Source: Photobacterium piscicola (GTDB lineage: Bacteria; Pseudomonadota; Gammaproteobacteria; Enterobacterales; Vibrionaceae). Taken from it: DNA of 64,000 nt. Position 1 is the stretch's first letter; every line of letters begins with the position of its first letter. The position numbers were made by a program, and so were the translations under genes. The stretch lies in assembly GCF_900166965.1 (NCBI RefSeq), contig NZ_FUZI01000004.1:310001-374000 (forward strand), in the 5' to 3' direction. Shown in pieces: positions 26,231 to 35,001 of the stretch. The notes below the pieces were generated by a model that saw only the letters and a program-made list of their open reading frames with translations, made no database searches and had not been told where the DNA came from.

Positions 26231-27373
26231 TTACTTCAAATTCATGTAGTAATTCATACCTTCAGAAAGCTGATTAAAACTGCTGATGGTTGGCACTAAC
26301 TGTTGAATCACGCGGTTCCAACGTGCAATAGGCGCCGCTGTCACATACACCACATCATATGGCTGTAATTCAAATTCAGTACCAATCACTAATGCGGTCG
26401 CATCTTTAATGTTTAACTGATAAAGGTTAATCGCCGGCACATGAGGGGTTTTATTTAAATCCGCAGGGTTAGTACGAATAACAAATACCCCAGTTGCATC
26501 TGCTTGTAATTCATTAATGCCGCCAACGCCACTTAACGCTTCGGTTAAGCTCATGCCTGCGCGATCAATCTTAAGTAATTTAGGTTCTTTAACTTCGCCT
26601 AACACAAACACTTTTTGTGCATCATTACGTGGCACATGAACAATGTCGCCATTACGTAATAATCGGTTTTGAGTTAAATCACCACGTTGCATTAAAGCAT
26701 ATAACGATAAGGTTTGATCTTTACCATTTCGGGTTAACGTTACATGACGCCAATCAGCATCTGTTGCTAAACCGCCTGATTTATTAATCGCATCAAGCAA
26801 GGTTAATGGCACATTGGTAATCGGTTGTTGAGCTGGGTTTTTCACTTCGCCCGTGACATACGCTTTTTGTGCACGGAATGCCGCTACGTTGACATCAACT
26901 TGTGGTTTTTCAACATATTCAGCTAAGCGTTGAGCAATGTCACTGCGCACTTGCGAGACAGTTTTGCCTGCAACTTGCACTTTACCAATGTAAGGATAAA
27001 AGATAGTGCCATCAGCATGAACCCAGTTACCCGCTTCACTTGCGCTACGGTAAGAACCTGCTGGAATGGTTAATTCAGGGTGATCCCAAATCGTGATATT
27101 TAAAATATCACCAGCACCAATATGGTATTCATAATCCGCTAATTCTTGTTCAAGTTGAACGTTAACCTGCGCAGCAACTTTAGCGACTTTAAATTGGCTA
27201 ATATTATTAACGGTTAGCGGAAATACATTCACTTGTTGATCAAGTGTTGGTTGCTGAGGGTTAACTTCAGTAACGTGTTTACCATCAAGACTTAGATGCG
27301 ATCCCGGCATACTACAGCCCGCTAACATTACAGAAGCGACTGCTGTGACAAGTAATTTTTTTGATAATTCCAT
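26231..27373 (-). CDS. wza: Outer-membrane polysaccharide export lipoprotein Wza/GfcE
   Basis: Octameric outer-membrane channel for capsule export. The 380-residue precursor has a lipoprotein signal peptide with the lipobox LAGC (Cys20), a poly-export domain ([20 protein letters not shown] near 85) and two SLBB-type domains ([37 protein letters not shown]). The C-terminus holds an amphipathic stretch with the tryptophan of [20 protein letters not shown], matching the helix that crosses the outer membrane in Wza. First gene of the operon, 55 bp after the ops element. Confidence 0.97.
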   Translation of the reverse strand: MELSKKLLVTAVASVMLAGCSMPGSHLSLDGKHVTEVNPQQPTLDQQVNVFPLTVNNISQFKVAKVAAQVNVQLEQELADYEYHIGAGDILNITIWDHPELTIPAGSYRSASEAGNWVHADGTIFYPYIGKVQVAGKTVSQVRSDIAQRLAEYVEKPQVDVNVAAFRAQKAYVTGEVKNPAQQPITNVPLTLLDAINKSGGLATDADWRHVTLTRNGKDQTLSLYALMQRGDLTQNRLLRNGDIVHVPRNDAQKVFVLGEVKEPKLLKIDRAGMSLTEALSGVGGINELQADATGVFVIRTNPADLNKTPHVPAINLYQLNIKDATALVIGTEFELQPYDVVYVTAAPIARWNRVIQQLVPTISSFNQLSEGMNYYMNLK

Positions 27374-27427
27374 TAGATTAAGTTCATTTCAGCATTGATG
27401 GAAGAGAATTGAAAAGCAAAAAGGCAT

Positions 27428-27436
27428 GCTACCGCC
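27428..27436 (-). promoter_or_regulatory. ops element of a JUMPStart leader, upstream of wza
   Basis: The minus strand reads AGGGCGGTAGCATGCC, containing the ops core GGCGGTAG. Upstream GCTGTAACCTTAGGGCGG matches the body of JUMPStart sequences. In enterobacteria this DNA element recruits RfaH to paused RNA polymerase and allows read-through of long polysaccharide operons. It is 55 bp before the wza start. Confidence 0.9.
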
Positions 27437-27766
27437 CTAAGGTTACAGCCCCTCATTTGCTTTAAAACGATAAGTTTTTTTTATTGATAACAGATAACAA
27501 AGATACCGAACACTCGGCGACAACCAACAGCATACTTACTCAAAACAGTCTAAATAAATATCATACATAGCATTTACACTAGTTATGTAGCAGTGGGATT
27601 CTACTTAATTTATATATAAAAAGAAATATAAAAATATGTCCATTTTATATCCTTACCACATCAAAAAAGACATGTAACTAACTGTAAACAAAAGGCGAAC
27701 ATAAAATAACTAACTTTTCAATGCATTCACAAGTAGAATTACAACAAAAACACCATAACCTAGATC

Positions 27767-27843
27767 AATGTCACACTTTATACACATGAATGCGCATAAA
27801 GCAAAAAAATGTCACACTGGTTCATGCTGTTATTCAGTATAAT
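27767..27843 (+). promoter_or_regulatory. Direct repeats and -10 box upstream of gfcA
   Basis: AATGTCACACT occurs at 27767-27777 and again at 27808-27818, 41 bp apart, about four helical turns. TATAAT at 27838-27843 is a good -10 box, but no -35 box lies at the right distance; the second repeat covers that position. This is the arrangement of an activator-dependent promoter. The complement contains TGTGA, the CRP half-site, but the second half is poor. The rest of the 27374-27932 gap is AT-rich. Confidence 0.5.
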
Positions 27844-27932
27844 TACTCACTTAATGCAATAATAAAAAGCAGTAAAGAAACGCCATTTTATTGGCGACCT
27901 ATATGTTATTTTTATCAATAAGGATTTACATC

Positions 27933-28223
27933 ATGAAAAAGAACGCACTTGTTCTTCTAGCCGCTATCGCTATGTCTTCACCAGCATTTGCTGGCGGTTT
28001 TGTTGCAGACGACGCTGCACCAGTAGAAACATCAGTAGCACCAACAGGTGAAGCTGCTGGCGTAACAACAGCTGGTACAACAGCAGCTGGCACAACAGCA
28101 GCTGTTGTTGTTGGTGGCGCAGCAGCAGTTGCAGCAATCGCACTTGCAGCATCAGATTCAGGCAACACTAACTCAACAACAACGTCTACATCGACGTCAA
28201 CTTCAGTTAGCTCAGCACAGTAA
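27933..28223 (+). CDS. gfcA: Small threonine/alanine-rich secreted protein, GfcA-like
   Basis: A 96-residue precursor with signal peptide MKKNALVLLAAIAMSSPAFA. The mature part is rich in Thr, Ala and Gly, includes a hydrophobic glycine-containing segment (AAVVVGGAAAVAAIALAA) and ends in a Ser/Thr tail. Composition, length and position in front of gfcBCD match GfcA (YmcD) of E. coli group 4 capsule loci, whose exact function is not known. ATG at 27933 has AAGGA eight bases upstream and gives the signal peptide; an upstream in-frame start at 27891 does not. A terminator-like hairpin follows it, so it may be made in excess of the other gfc products. Confidence 0.8.
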   Translation: MKKNALVLLAAIAMSSPAFAGGFVADDAAPVETSVAPTGEAAGVTTAGTTAAGTTAAVVVGGAAAVAAIALAASDSGNTNSTTTSTSTSTSVSSAQ

Positions 28224-28263
28224 TTGATGACGTTTAACCTGATAAACATTTAGGTTAATAAAG

Positions 28264-28296
28264 GAATAACCGTGCTCGCCACGGTTATTCTTTTTT
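28264..28296 (+). terminator. Intrinsic terminator/attenuator between gfcA and gfcB
   Basis: GAATAACCGTG and CACGGTTATTC form a perfect 11 bp stem around CTCGC, followed by six T residues. It lies 40 bp after gfcA and 62 bp before gfcB. Partial read-through would give more GfcA than GfcBCD. Confidence 0.92.
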
Positions 28297-28357
28297 ATCA
28301 GCTATTCGATTATTGCAATCTATAGCTCAATTAGAATGGCATATCGGAAGCAACCCC

Positions 28358-29095
28358 ATGCTTAAAAAACTTATTTCTCATCCCATTTCAAGGTTGTTGC
28401 TGTTATCTGCGACAGCATTATCAATTACTGGTTGCAGCCAAAAAATAACCAGTGTTAACGATACGGTACGCCTTGCTGTACAAGGTACCGCTGATGTTCA
28501 TAAATCAGCTTATGACATTGCTCAGCTTCCTTATGCCAGCACCTATGTTCGTATAAATAACCAATCGCAGTTGTTTATGGTGCTCGCACTAGCAGAATCA
28601 GCGTCAGGTGAAACCATCACTCATGCTGCTTCTAAAGCTTCTGCCCCACACGTTTCGCCCCCGCAACTAAAATGGCTTGCCAGTGATAACGGTATGCTAG
28701 TAACTCAAAGTGGACGGATTATAAAAACCGTTAATTTAAGTGAGGGGAATTTGTTAGCAACCCACAGTAATAGTGCAGATCCGTTAGCTTTAGGATTGCA
28801 TCTAGCAACAACTCCAAAGCAATGGCAGCGCAGTGTTGACTGGCAACCGGGTTACCACAGTGGTTATCAATTAGATTCAGTGTTTGTGTTTGATCATGCA
28901 GAAGTATTAACCATTAATGGCAAATCAGTTCCAGTGCTGCGCTTTAATGAAAATGTGTCGGTTAAACAATTAAATCAACATTACAGCAACACTTTTTGGG
29001 TTGAACAGCGTACGGGTAAAGTCATCAAGAGCCTGCAATATATTGCGCCGTCTTTACCGAGCGTTGAAATGACAATTCTGAAACCTTTTAGCTAA
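28358..29095 (+). CDS. gfcB: YjbF/GfcB-family lipoprotein
   Basis: A 245-residue precursor with a lipoprotein signal peptide ending in the lipobox ITGC (SATALSITGCSQK), so the mature protein is probably lipid-anchored in the envelope. The rest resembles the YjbF/GfcB family of group 4 capsule loci: beta-rich, with VRLAVQGTADVHKSAYDIAQ after the anchor, NNQSQLFMVLALAES and a late FWVEQRTGKVIKSLQYI. ATG at 28358 is chosen because the signal peptide starts there and GAAG lies upstream. Second gene of gfcABCD. Molecular role unknown. Confidence 0.85.
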   Translation: MLKKLISHPISRLLLLSATALSITGCSQKITSVNDTVRLAVQGTADVHKSAYDIAQLPYASTYVRINNQSQLFMVLALAESASGETITHAASKASAPHVSPPQLKWLASDNGMLVTQSGRIIKTVNLSEGNLLATHSNSADPLALGLHLATTPKQWQRSVDWQPGYHSGYQLDSVFVFDHAEVLTINGKSVPVLRFNENVSVKQLNQHYSNTFWVEQRTGKVIKSLQYIAPSLPSVEMTILKPFS

Positions 29096-29108
29096 CGGTA
29101 GCGTATTT

Positions 29109-29879
29109 ATGTTTTCACTTATGTCTCTCTTTTCTCACTACCGCCGTTATGTGCTAGCGAGCCTGTGTTTATTATTTTCTATGCCAAGCTTTGCCCAAAG
29201 TGTGATCACCTTACATGCCAACGGTAATTCAGCAGCAGTCACATTACATTACGCAGAACCCGTACGATTAGCCCAAGTTGTTAGTGATAGTCTCAAACAA
29301 CGCACGGTTGCTACAGTCCCTTATTGGCTTGGTAGCAGCTTAAGCACCACCACTGAACCAAAAACCAAACAAGCCTTAATCACTCAACTAACGCAATTAA
29401 GCCAACAACACCGTGACGATGCTGTCGTTAGTGAAAGTTTTTCTAACACTACGCAATGGTTACAACAGCACATTCTTTACCAACGTCTGCCCGTTAATAT
29501 TGATATCGATAAAGTGCGCTTAAATAAAGCGGATAATCCGTTATTAAACGGTGATTACCAACTGCAATTAGCCAATCGCCCAACGTCAGTAACCGTGATT
29601 GGTGCGATTGAAAAGCCACAAACACTTAACTGGCAGCCTCGTATGGCAGCGAAAGACTATTTAGCGCAAGTAACCCCTCTTGCCATCGCTGCAAATAGCG
29701 AAGTAACGGTTATTCAGCCTGATGGTGTGGCGCAACAACACCCCATTGCGTACTGGAATAATAATCACAATGACATTGCACCAGGAGCAATCATTTACCT
29801 TGGCTACCAGTCGCTGTTTAATGATTACAGTGACTTAAATCATGCTATTTCTTCAATGCTAATCAACAGGACGTTGTAA
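29109..29879 (+). CDS. gfcC: Capsule biosynthesis GfcC/YjbG family protein
   Basis: A 256-residue periplasmic protein with a signal peptide ending near PSFAQS (residue 30). It has the ubiquitin-like beta-grasp segment seen in GfcC, a region related to the SLBB domains of Wza: VTVIGAIEKPQTLNWQPRMA near 158 and later IYLGYQSLFNDYSDLNHAI. GfcC is needed for assembly of group 4 capsule in pathogenic E. coli. It starts 13 bp after gfcB and its stop overlaps the gfcD start in TAATG. Confidence 0.87.
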   Translation: MFSLMSLFSHYRRYVLASLCLLFSMPSFAQSVITLHANGNSAAVTLHYAEPVRLAQVVSDSLKQRTVATVPYWLGSSLSTTTEPKTKQALITQLTQLSQQHRDDAVVSESFSNTTQWLQQHILYQRLPVNIDIDKVRLNKADNPLLNGDYQLQLANRPTSVTVIGAIEKPQTLNWQPRMAAKDYLAQVTPLAIAANSEVTVIQPDGVAQQHPIAYWNNNHNDIAPGAIIYLGYQSLFNDYSDLNHAISSMLINRTL

Positions 29880-32104
29880 TGAACTCTGTCACATCGGCTT
29901 CTCATCGCCTCCCTTTATTAGGCCAACGTCCTTTATTTGCTTTCTCAGCATTGGCTATCGCGTTACTGCCCTTGTGTCATGCACAGGCAGATGAATTTAG
30001 CTACCCTCAAATGCGCTATTCTAATAGTGATTTTGGTGGTGTGGGTTTAATGCAAATGCCAACAGCGCGTATGCAGCCTGAAGGCGAATTTACTTTTGGT
30101 ACCACCATTAGCAGTGATTACCATCATTACTGGACATCTTTACAATTGTTGCCGTGGTTAGAAGCCACTATCCGTTATACCCAAGTACCGGATCTTTATT
30201 ACAGTGGCGATCAAAGTTTTAGTGGCGATACGTTATATACCGACAAAGGTATTGATGCCAAAGTACGCTTATGGCAAGAATCTTATTGGTTACCTGAAGT
30301 GGCGATTGGTATTCGTGACCTTGGTGGCACGGGTTTATTTGATGGTGAGTTTATTGCTGCCAACAAACGTGTGGGACCGTTAGATTTCACCCTTGGTTTA
30401 GGCTGGGGCTACATTGGTCAGCGCGGTAATATCACCAATCCATTATGTAAAATTGATGATGCGTTTTGTGATCGTAATAATGGCTATAAATATACTGGCG
30501 GCAGTTTTGAGACTGGCAATTGGTTTAAAGGCAACGCTGCCCTTTATGGTGGTGTCGAATACCAAACACCATGGCAACCATTGCAGTTAAAACTGGAATA
30601 TGATGGTAATGATTATAGCGATGATTTCCTTGCTAATAATGGTCACGACATGACACCCAAAACCCCGTTTAACTTTGGTGCTGTTTATCAATTAACTGAC
30701 TGGGCGACAGCGAACATCAGTTATGAGCGTGGCACCACAGTCAGCTTTGGTTTAAGTGTTAATACTAACTTTAACCAGTTAAAAGCCAGCTGGTTAGATG
30801 AACCGATGCCAGCGGTAACAACAGCACCAACAGCTAAGACACTTACTACAGAGCAATGGCAACAGCTTGCTCAAGATGTAGAAGACATTGCTGGCTACAA
30901 AAATCCAACTATTTACCAAAATGGCGATGACAGCATTACTGTGGTTGCCGAGCAAGTTAAATATCGTGATCGCGATCAAGCTCAATTACGTGCAGGAATA
31001 TTACTTAATAACCAAGCCCCAGCTGTTGAGCAATTCACTATTATTGAAACGGTCGCTAACCAACCGATCACTGAAACGGTATTGAACCGTAAGCAACTGC
31101 TGCAAGTGGCAAATAATGATTATATCGGCAGTCATATTGATGATAGCCGCACGACAGCTGCACCAACGAATGTTCAAGGTCAGCAAATGGCAGATCTTAA
31201 CCAAAACTGGAACGTCGGTATTGCACCAACACTACAGCAGTCGTTAGGGGGTTCTGAAGGCTTCTACATGTTTAACGTCGGGGTCACGGCCAGTGCTGAT
31301 TATTGGTTTAACAACCACTTCACTGTCGGCGGCTCAGTTTATTTAAACCTTTACGATACCTACGATAAATTCAAATATGATGTGCCGCCAGATGGTACCC
31401 ATAATAAGCGCGTTCGTACACTTGTGCGTCAGTACATTACTGATAACACATTACGTATGAATAACTTACAGCTAACGTGGCTAGATCAAGTCTCTAGTGA
31501 TTGGTATGCACAAGCGTATGCAGGTTATTTAGAAGTGATGTTTGGTGGTGTTGGTGGCGAGGTGCTTTACCGCCCTGTTGGCAGTAATTGGGCACTAGGA
31601 CTGGATGTTAATTACGTCAAACAGCGTGATCCTCATTCTGCATTTGGTTTCTTTAAAGATCAAAACCAATACGATGATCACCTTGGCCGTTCATATGAAG
31701 TTCAAACGGGGACTGCGACCGGTAATTTGACCGCTTATTACCAACCGCAATGGCAGTGGTTACCCAATACTTTATTAAAAGTCAGTGCTGGACGTTACTT
31801 AGCTGAAGATACTGGCGTAACTATTGATTTCTCGAAACAATTTGATAGCGGCATTATTGCCGGTGCTTTTGTTACGAAAACCAGTATGTCGGCAGAAGAA
31901 TATGGTGAAGGCAGCTTTAACAAAGGTTTTTACATCTCGATTCCATTCGATATTTTAACCGTGAAACCAAGCACTAGCCGCGCTCATATTTCTTGGTTAC
32001 CGATGAACCGTGATGGTGGTCAGATGTTAGGCCGTCAATATCATTTATATGACTTAACCGATGGCCGTCAACCATGGAGCGGACGCAAAGCGTTTAATAA
32101 CTAA
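29879..32104 (+). CDS. gfcD: YjbH/GfcD-family outer-membrane beta-barrel protein
   Basis: A 741-residue protein with a signal peptide (cleavage near CHAQADEF, residue 38) and many alternating aromatic strands typical of large outer-membrane barrels. The segment GGVGLMQMPTARMQPEGEF after the signal is the family signature of YjbH/GfcD, and the end TDGRQPWSGRKAFNN is aromatic as in barrel proteins. The length is normal for the family. Last gene of gfcABCD; probable partner of Wza in secretion or surface retention (inference from the linkage). Confidence 0.9.
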   Translation: MNSVTSASHRLPLLGQRPLFAFSALAIALLPLCHAQADEFSYPQMRYSNSDFGGVGLMQMPTARMQPEGEFTFGTTISSDYHHYWTSLQLLPWLEATIRYTQVPDLYYSGDQSFSGDTLYTDKGIDAKVRLWQESYWLPEVAIGIRDLGGTGLFDGEFIAANKRVGPLDFTLGLGWGYIGQRGNITNPLCKIDDAFCDRNNGYKYTGGSFETGNWFKGNAALYGGVEYQTPWQPLQLKLEYDGNDYSDDFLANNGHDMTPKTPFNFGAVYQLTDWATANISYERGTTVSFGLSVNTNFNQLKASWLDEPMPAVTTAPTAKTLTTEQWQQLAQDVEDIAGYKNPTIYQNGDDSITVVAEQVKYRDRDQAQLRAGILLNNQAPAVEQFTIIETVANQPITETVLNRKQLLQVANNDYIGSHIDDSRTTAAPTNVQGQQMADLNQNWNVGIAPTLQQSLGGSEGFYMFNVGVTASADYWFNNHFTVGGSVYLNLYDTYDKFKYDVPPDGTHNKRVRTLVRQYITDNTLRMNNLQLTWLDQVSSDWYAQAYAGYLEVMFGGVGGEVLYRPVGSNWALGLDVNYVKQRDPHSAFGFFKDQNQYDDHLGRSYEVQTGTATGNLTAYYQPQWQWLPNTLLKVSAGRYLAEDTGVTIDFSKQFDSGIIAGAFVTKTSMSAEEYGEGSFNKGFYISIPFDILTVKPSTSRAHISWLPMNRDGGQMLGRQYHLYDLTDGRQPWSGRKAFNN

Positions 32105-32115
32105 ATGAGCATTGT

Positions 32116-32149
32116 AAATCGGCAACACATTTATGAGTTGTCGATTTTC
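32116..32149 (+). terminator. Hairpin after gfcD
   Basis: AAATCGGCAAC pairs with GTTGTCGATTT (one G-U) around a ten base loop, ending in a short TTTT. It lies 11 bp after the gfcD stop. The remaining 32150-32457 region is AT-rich ompA leader with a TATAAT at 32392-32397 but no clear -35 box. Confidence 0.65.
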
Positions 32150-32457
32150 GTCTCCATTTAACTCATTTTTATAAATAGTCATTTAACAGTCGTGCTTTGA
32201 AAGCAATTTAACACTTAACATATACTGCAAAGGGATATCAATATTCTTTACTAACAGTTTGTTACATTAAAAACGACATTTTAAATGAAACAGTGTTTAA
32301 TTACTATGTCATTCAAAAAAAATGCATTATTATATATGAAAAATATATCCTAATAGCATTTGTTATTGTAGGGTATAGACAAGCACTTTCATATAATAGT
32401 GCGAAAATTACCGGCTTAAGTCGGATCTATTACAATTAGGAAAATACGGCAAATATT

Positions 32458-33429
32458 ATGAAAAAAACTTTTCTAGTACTACCACTTGCTCTTCTTGTAT
32501 CTGGCGCGGTAAATGCTGCAACAGATAACCCATTTTATGCTGGTGCTCGTTTAGGTAATAGCTTCTACGACATCAAAGACAGCACAAATAACATCGAGCT
32601 TGATAACACAAACCTTTCTGGTGGTGTTTTCGCTGGTTACCAAATCACACCTTGGTTCGCAGGTGAGATTGGTTACACTAACCTAGGTAGCGCAAGTGTT
32701 ACTAATGGCCAAGGTAAATTTACAGCTCAAGGTGCAGACCTTGTAGGTAAGTTCTCTTACGCTATCAACGACAAAATCGATCTATTTGGTAAGCTAGGTG
32801 CTTTCTACTACGATTGGAACGCTAAGAATGGCGCAACTGCTGATGACAACGGTTGGGCTGGTACTGCGGGTGTTGGTGCTGAATACTACATCAACAACAA
32901 CGTATCTACACGTGTTGAATACCAATACTACAAAGATGTAGGCGGTGCTGACATTCAATTCGCTGGCGTTGCACTTGCATACCACTGGGGCGCTCCAGCA
33001 CCAGTAGTTGCTCCTGAAGTTGTTTACGTTGACCAAGTTTCTGTAGCAACTATTGACGAGCTAAAACTAACGGTTCCTTTCGCATTCGATAGCACTAAAA
33101 TTACAACTGGCGATGCAAGCAAGTTAGTACCTTTCGAAGAGCGTCTAAACCAATACCCTGATGCAACTATTACTGTTGTTGGTCACACTGATAGCACTGG
33201 TCCTGAAGCATACAACCAGAAACTATCTCAAGAGCGTGCAGAAGCTGTTGCTAGCGCACTACGTACTCACCTAAATGTTGGTGCAGATCGCGTAATTAGC
33301 GAAGGCCGTGGTGAGCTAGATCCAATCGCTCCAAACAACACTGCTGAAGGTCGTGCTGAAAACCGTCGTGTTGACATCATCGTTCCTGAGCTAAACGTAG
33401 AAACAGTTACTCAAGTTGTTGCTGAGTAA
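32458..33429 (+). CDS. ompA: OmpA-family outer-membrane porin
   Basis: A 323-residue protein with signal peptide (cleaved near VNAATDNP), an eight-stranded N-terminal barrel of about 170 residues, a Pro/Ala hinge (GAPAPVVAPEVV) and a C-terminal OmpA peptidoglycan-binding domain with VVGHTDSTGPEAYNQKLSQE and GRAENRRVDI. Codon use is strongly biased to preferred codons (GGT, AAC, CGT), unlike the polysaccharide genes on either side, as expected for an abundant protein. It forms a separate transcription unit between the two polysaccharide loci. Confidence 0.94.
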   Translation: MKKTFLVLPLALLVSGAVNAATDNPFYAGARLGNSFYDIKDSTNNIELDNTNLSGGVFAGYQITPWFAGEIGYTNLGSASVTNGQGKFTAQGADLVGKFSYAINDKIDLFGKLGAFYYDWNAKNGATADDNGWAGTAGVGAEYYINNNVSTRVEYQYYKDVGGADIQFAGVALAYHWGAPAPVVAPEVVYVDQVSVATIDELKLTVPFAFDSTKITTGDASKLVPFEERLNQYPDATITVVGHTDSTGPEAYNQKLSQERAEAVASALRTHLNVGADRVISEGRGELDPIAPNNTAEGRAENRRVDIIVPELNVETVTQVVAE

Positions 33430-33489
33430 TTTCTACTGCTGATAAAGGTTAATCCTGCGTATTAATTACGAAGACAGGTATTGACGAAT

Positions 33490-33527
33490 AATCCGCCCTA
33501 ACTTCACGGTTATGGCGGATTTTTTTA
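33490..33527 (+). terminator. Intrinsic terminator of ompA
   Basis: AATCCGCC and GGCGGATT form the stem and seven T residues follow. The position, 60 bp after the ompA stop, fits. Confidence 0.9.
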
Positions 33528-33534
33528 TAGAGCA

Positions 33535-33609
33535 GGGAAAAGCAGGTTTTTAGGGACGAGGAGAAAGCAGGTAAGCAGGTAAGCAGGTAAGCAGGTAAGC
33601 AGGTAAGCA
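33535..33609. repeat. Purine-rich word with a tandem array of AAGCAGGT (5 units)
   Basis: The word AGGTTTTTAGGGACGAGGAG runs directly into AAGCAGGT repeated five times (33565-33604) plus a partial unit. This shows an octamer array growing out of the dispersed purine-rich word. Confidence 0.85.
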
Positions 33610-33666
33610 AATAATAAGAGCTGATATAAGGAAAATACAGTGTGTGGCAGAGCTAAAATCAAAAGC

Positions 33667-33703
33667 AAAAAAAAGCCCAACTCATTATTTAAATTGGGCT
33701 TTT
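33667..33703 (-). terminator. Intrinsic terminator of the second polysaccharide operon
   Basis: On the minus strand AAAAGCCCAA pairs with TTGGGCTTTT and a run of eight U residues follows. It lies 25 bp after the stop of the initiating transferase gene. Confidence 0.88.
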
Positions 33704-33727
33704 ATTTATATCTAAAACACGCTTTAA

Positions 33728-34954
33728 TTATTGAGCACCAAAGCCTGTTAGCATGGTGCGAATAGTTTTAAATACAATATTAATATCTAACCAAAAAGAT
33801 AGGTTTTTTATATAATATAAATCGTGTGCTAACTTCTCTGATGTCGATTCTGTATCATCAGCATAACCTTGAACTACTTGAGCCCAACCAGTGATACCTG
33901 GTTTCACCATATGGCGGTAACCATAAAACGGTATCTCTTGCTCAAACTGTTTAACAAAACTGTCTTGCTCAGGACGAGGGCCAATTAACGCCATATCCCC
34001 TTTTAGTACATTAAAAAATTGAGGTAATTCATCAATACGAACTTTACGAATAATCTTACCAATTCGAGTTACACGCGCCTGTTCAGCCGTAGCAAACTTA
34101 TCTTCAGCATCCGCTTCTTTTACGGTCATGCTACGGAACTTATAGATTCTAAATAAGCGACCACCTTGACCCACACGCTCTTGTATAAACATAGCAGGGC
34201 CTGGGTTCTCAAGCTTAATCAAAATAGCCGTTATAGCCATAATCGGTAACGTAACCGGAAATGTTGCGATAATAATTAATGACTCCCAAATACGTTTAAA
34301 AGTCATATAAAGCGGATTTGGCTGTAATGAACCAATCGCATTTTCCATTAAATGCTTAGTTTGAACCTTACCTTCCAGCATTTCACGAATACTTTCAGCA
34401 TGGAAAACGGCGATATTATTTAAACTACAATCAGCAATAAATTTTTCACCTTCGGCTGATAAGTTACGATGTAGATCAACAACTAAGCTACCTTTAATAT
34501 TACGAATATCATAAGGTTTTTTTAATTCGATTACCTGTACTCTTCCCTCTTTATTTAATGAATTAACATCGAAATTAGAAATAGCAAAGAGCACCAATCG
34601 TTGTGATTCTTGACGAATAATCGCTGTAAAAAATAGCCATACAAAACTTAACAGCCAGCCGTAAAAAACAATACTACGAGAATATTCAATACGAACCATA
34701 AACATAATAGTTATAGCAATACCAAATACGCTAAGTAAAACGGGGAGAATATAAAACTTCCGTTCAACTAATAGATAGCTAGTAATACGTGGGAGTGTCA
34801 TTGCTGTTGCTAAATAACAAATTCCAACCATCCACATTGAATTGATTACACTTTCTCGCCCATTAATAGGGGCGACAAACAACTGCAATACTACCAGAAC
34901 AAAAATAATTCCTATGCTATGGCAAAGATAAGAATTTGATAATAACTTTTTCAT
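33728..34954 (-). CDS. Initiating sugar-phosphate transferase with N-terminal membrane domain (WcaJ/WbaP-like)
   Basis: A 408-residue phosphoglycosyl transferase. Four hydrophobic segments occupy residues 1-115, a linker domain follows, and the C-terminal catalytic part has FIQERVGQGGRLFRIYKFRS, KVRIDELPQFFNVLKGDM, LIGPRPEQ and KPGITGWAQV. It should place the first sugar-1-phosphate on undecaprenyl phosphate for the second polysaccharide, so this locus does not need the initiating enzyme of the first locus. Which sugar is loaded cannot be told. It is the last gene of its operon, just before an intrinsic terminator. Confidence 0.88.
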   Translation of the reverse strand: MKKLLSNSYLCHSIGIIFVLVVLQLFVAPINGRESVINSMWMVGICYLATAMTLPRITSYLLVERKFYILPVLLSVFGIAITIMFMVRIEYSRSIVFYGWLLSFVWLFFTAIIRQESQRLVLFAISNFDVNSLNKEGRVQVIELKKPYDIRNIKGSLVVDLHRNLSAEGEKFIADCSLNNIAVFHAESIREMLEGKVQTKHLMENAIGSLQPNPLYMTFKRIWESLIIIATFPVTLPIMAITAILIKLENPGPAMFIQERVGQGGRLFRIYKFRSMTVKEADAEDKFATAEQARVTRIGKIIRKVRIDELPQFFNVLKGDMALIGPRPEQDSFVKQFEQEIPFYGYRHMVKPGITGWAQVVQGYADDTESTSEKLAHDLYYIKNLSFWLDINIVFKTIRTMLTGFGAQ

Positions 34955-35001
34955 AATAAAACTTTATCTACTCTAAGTTATACTGAATAGCTCATATAAG
35001 G

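Noticed and set aside
27926-28249. Minus-strand frames opposite gfcA with long Val/Ala or Leu/Gln runs
   Set aside because: Composition is the mirror of the Thr/Ala-rich gfcA codons. gfcA itself has a signal peptide and a good ribosome binding site.
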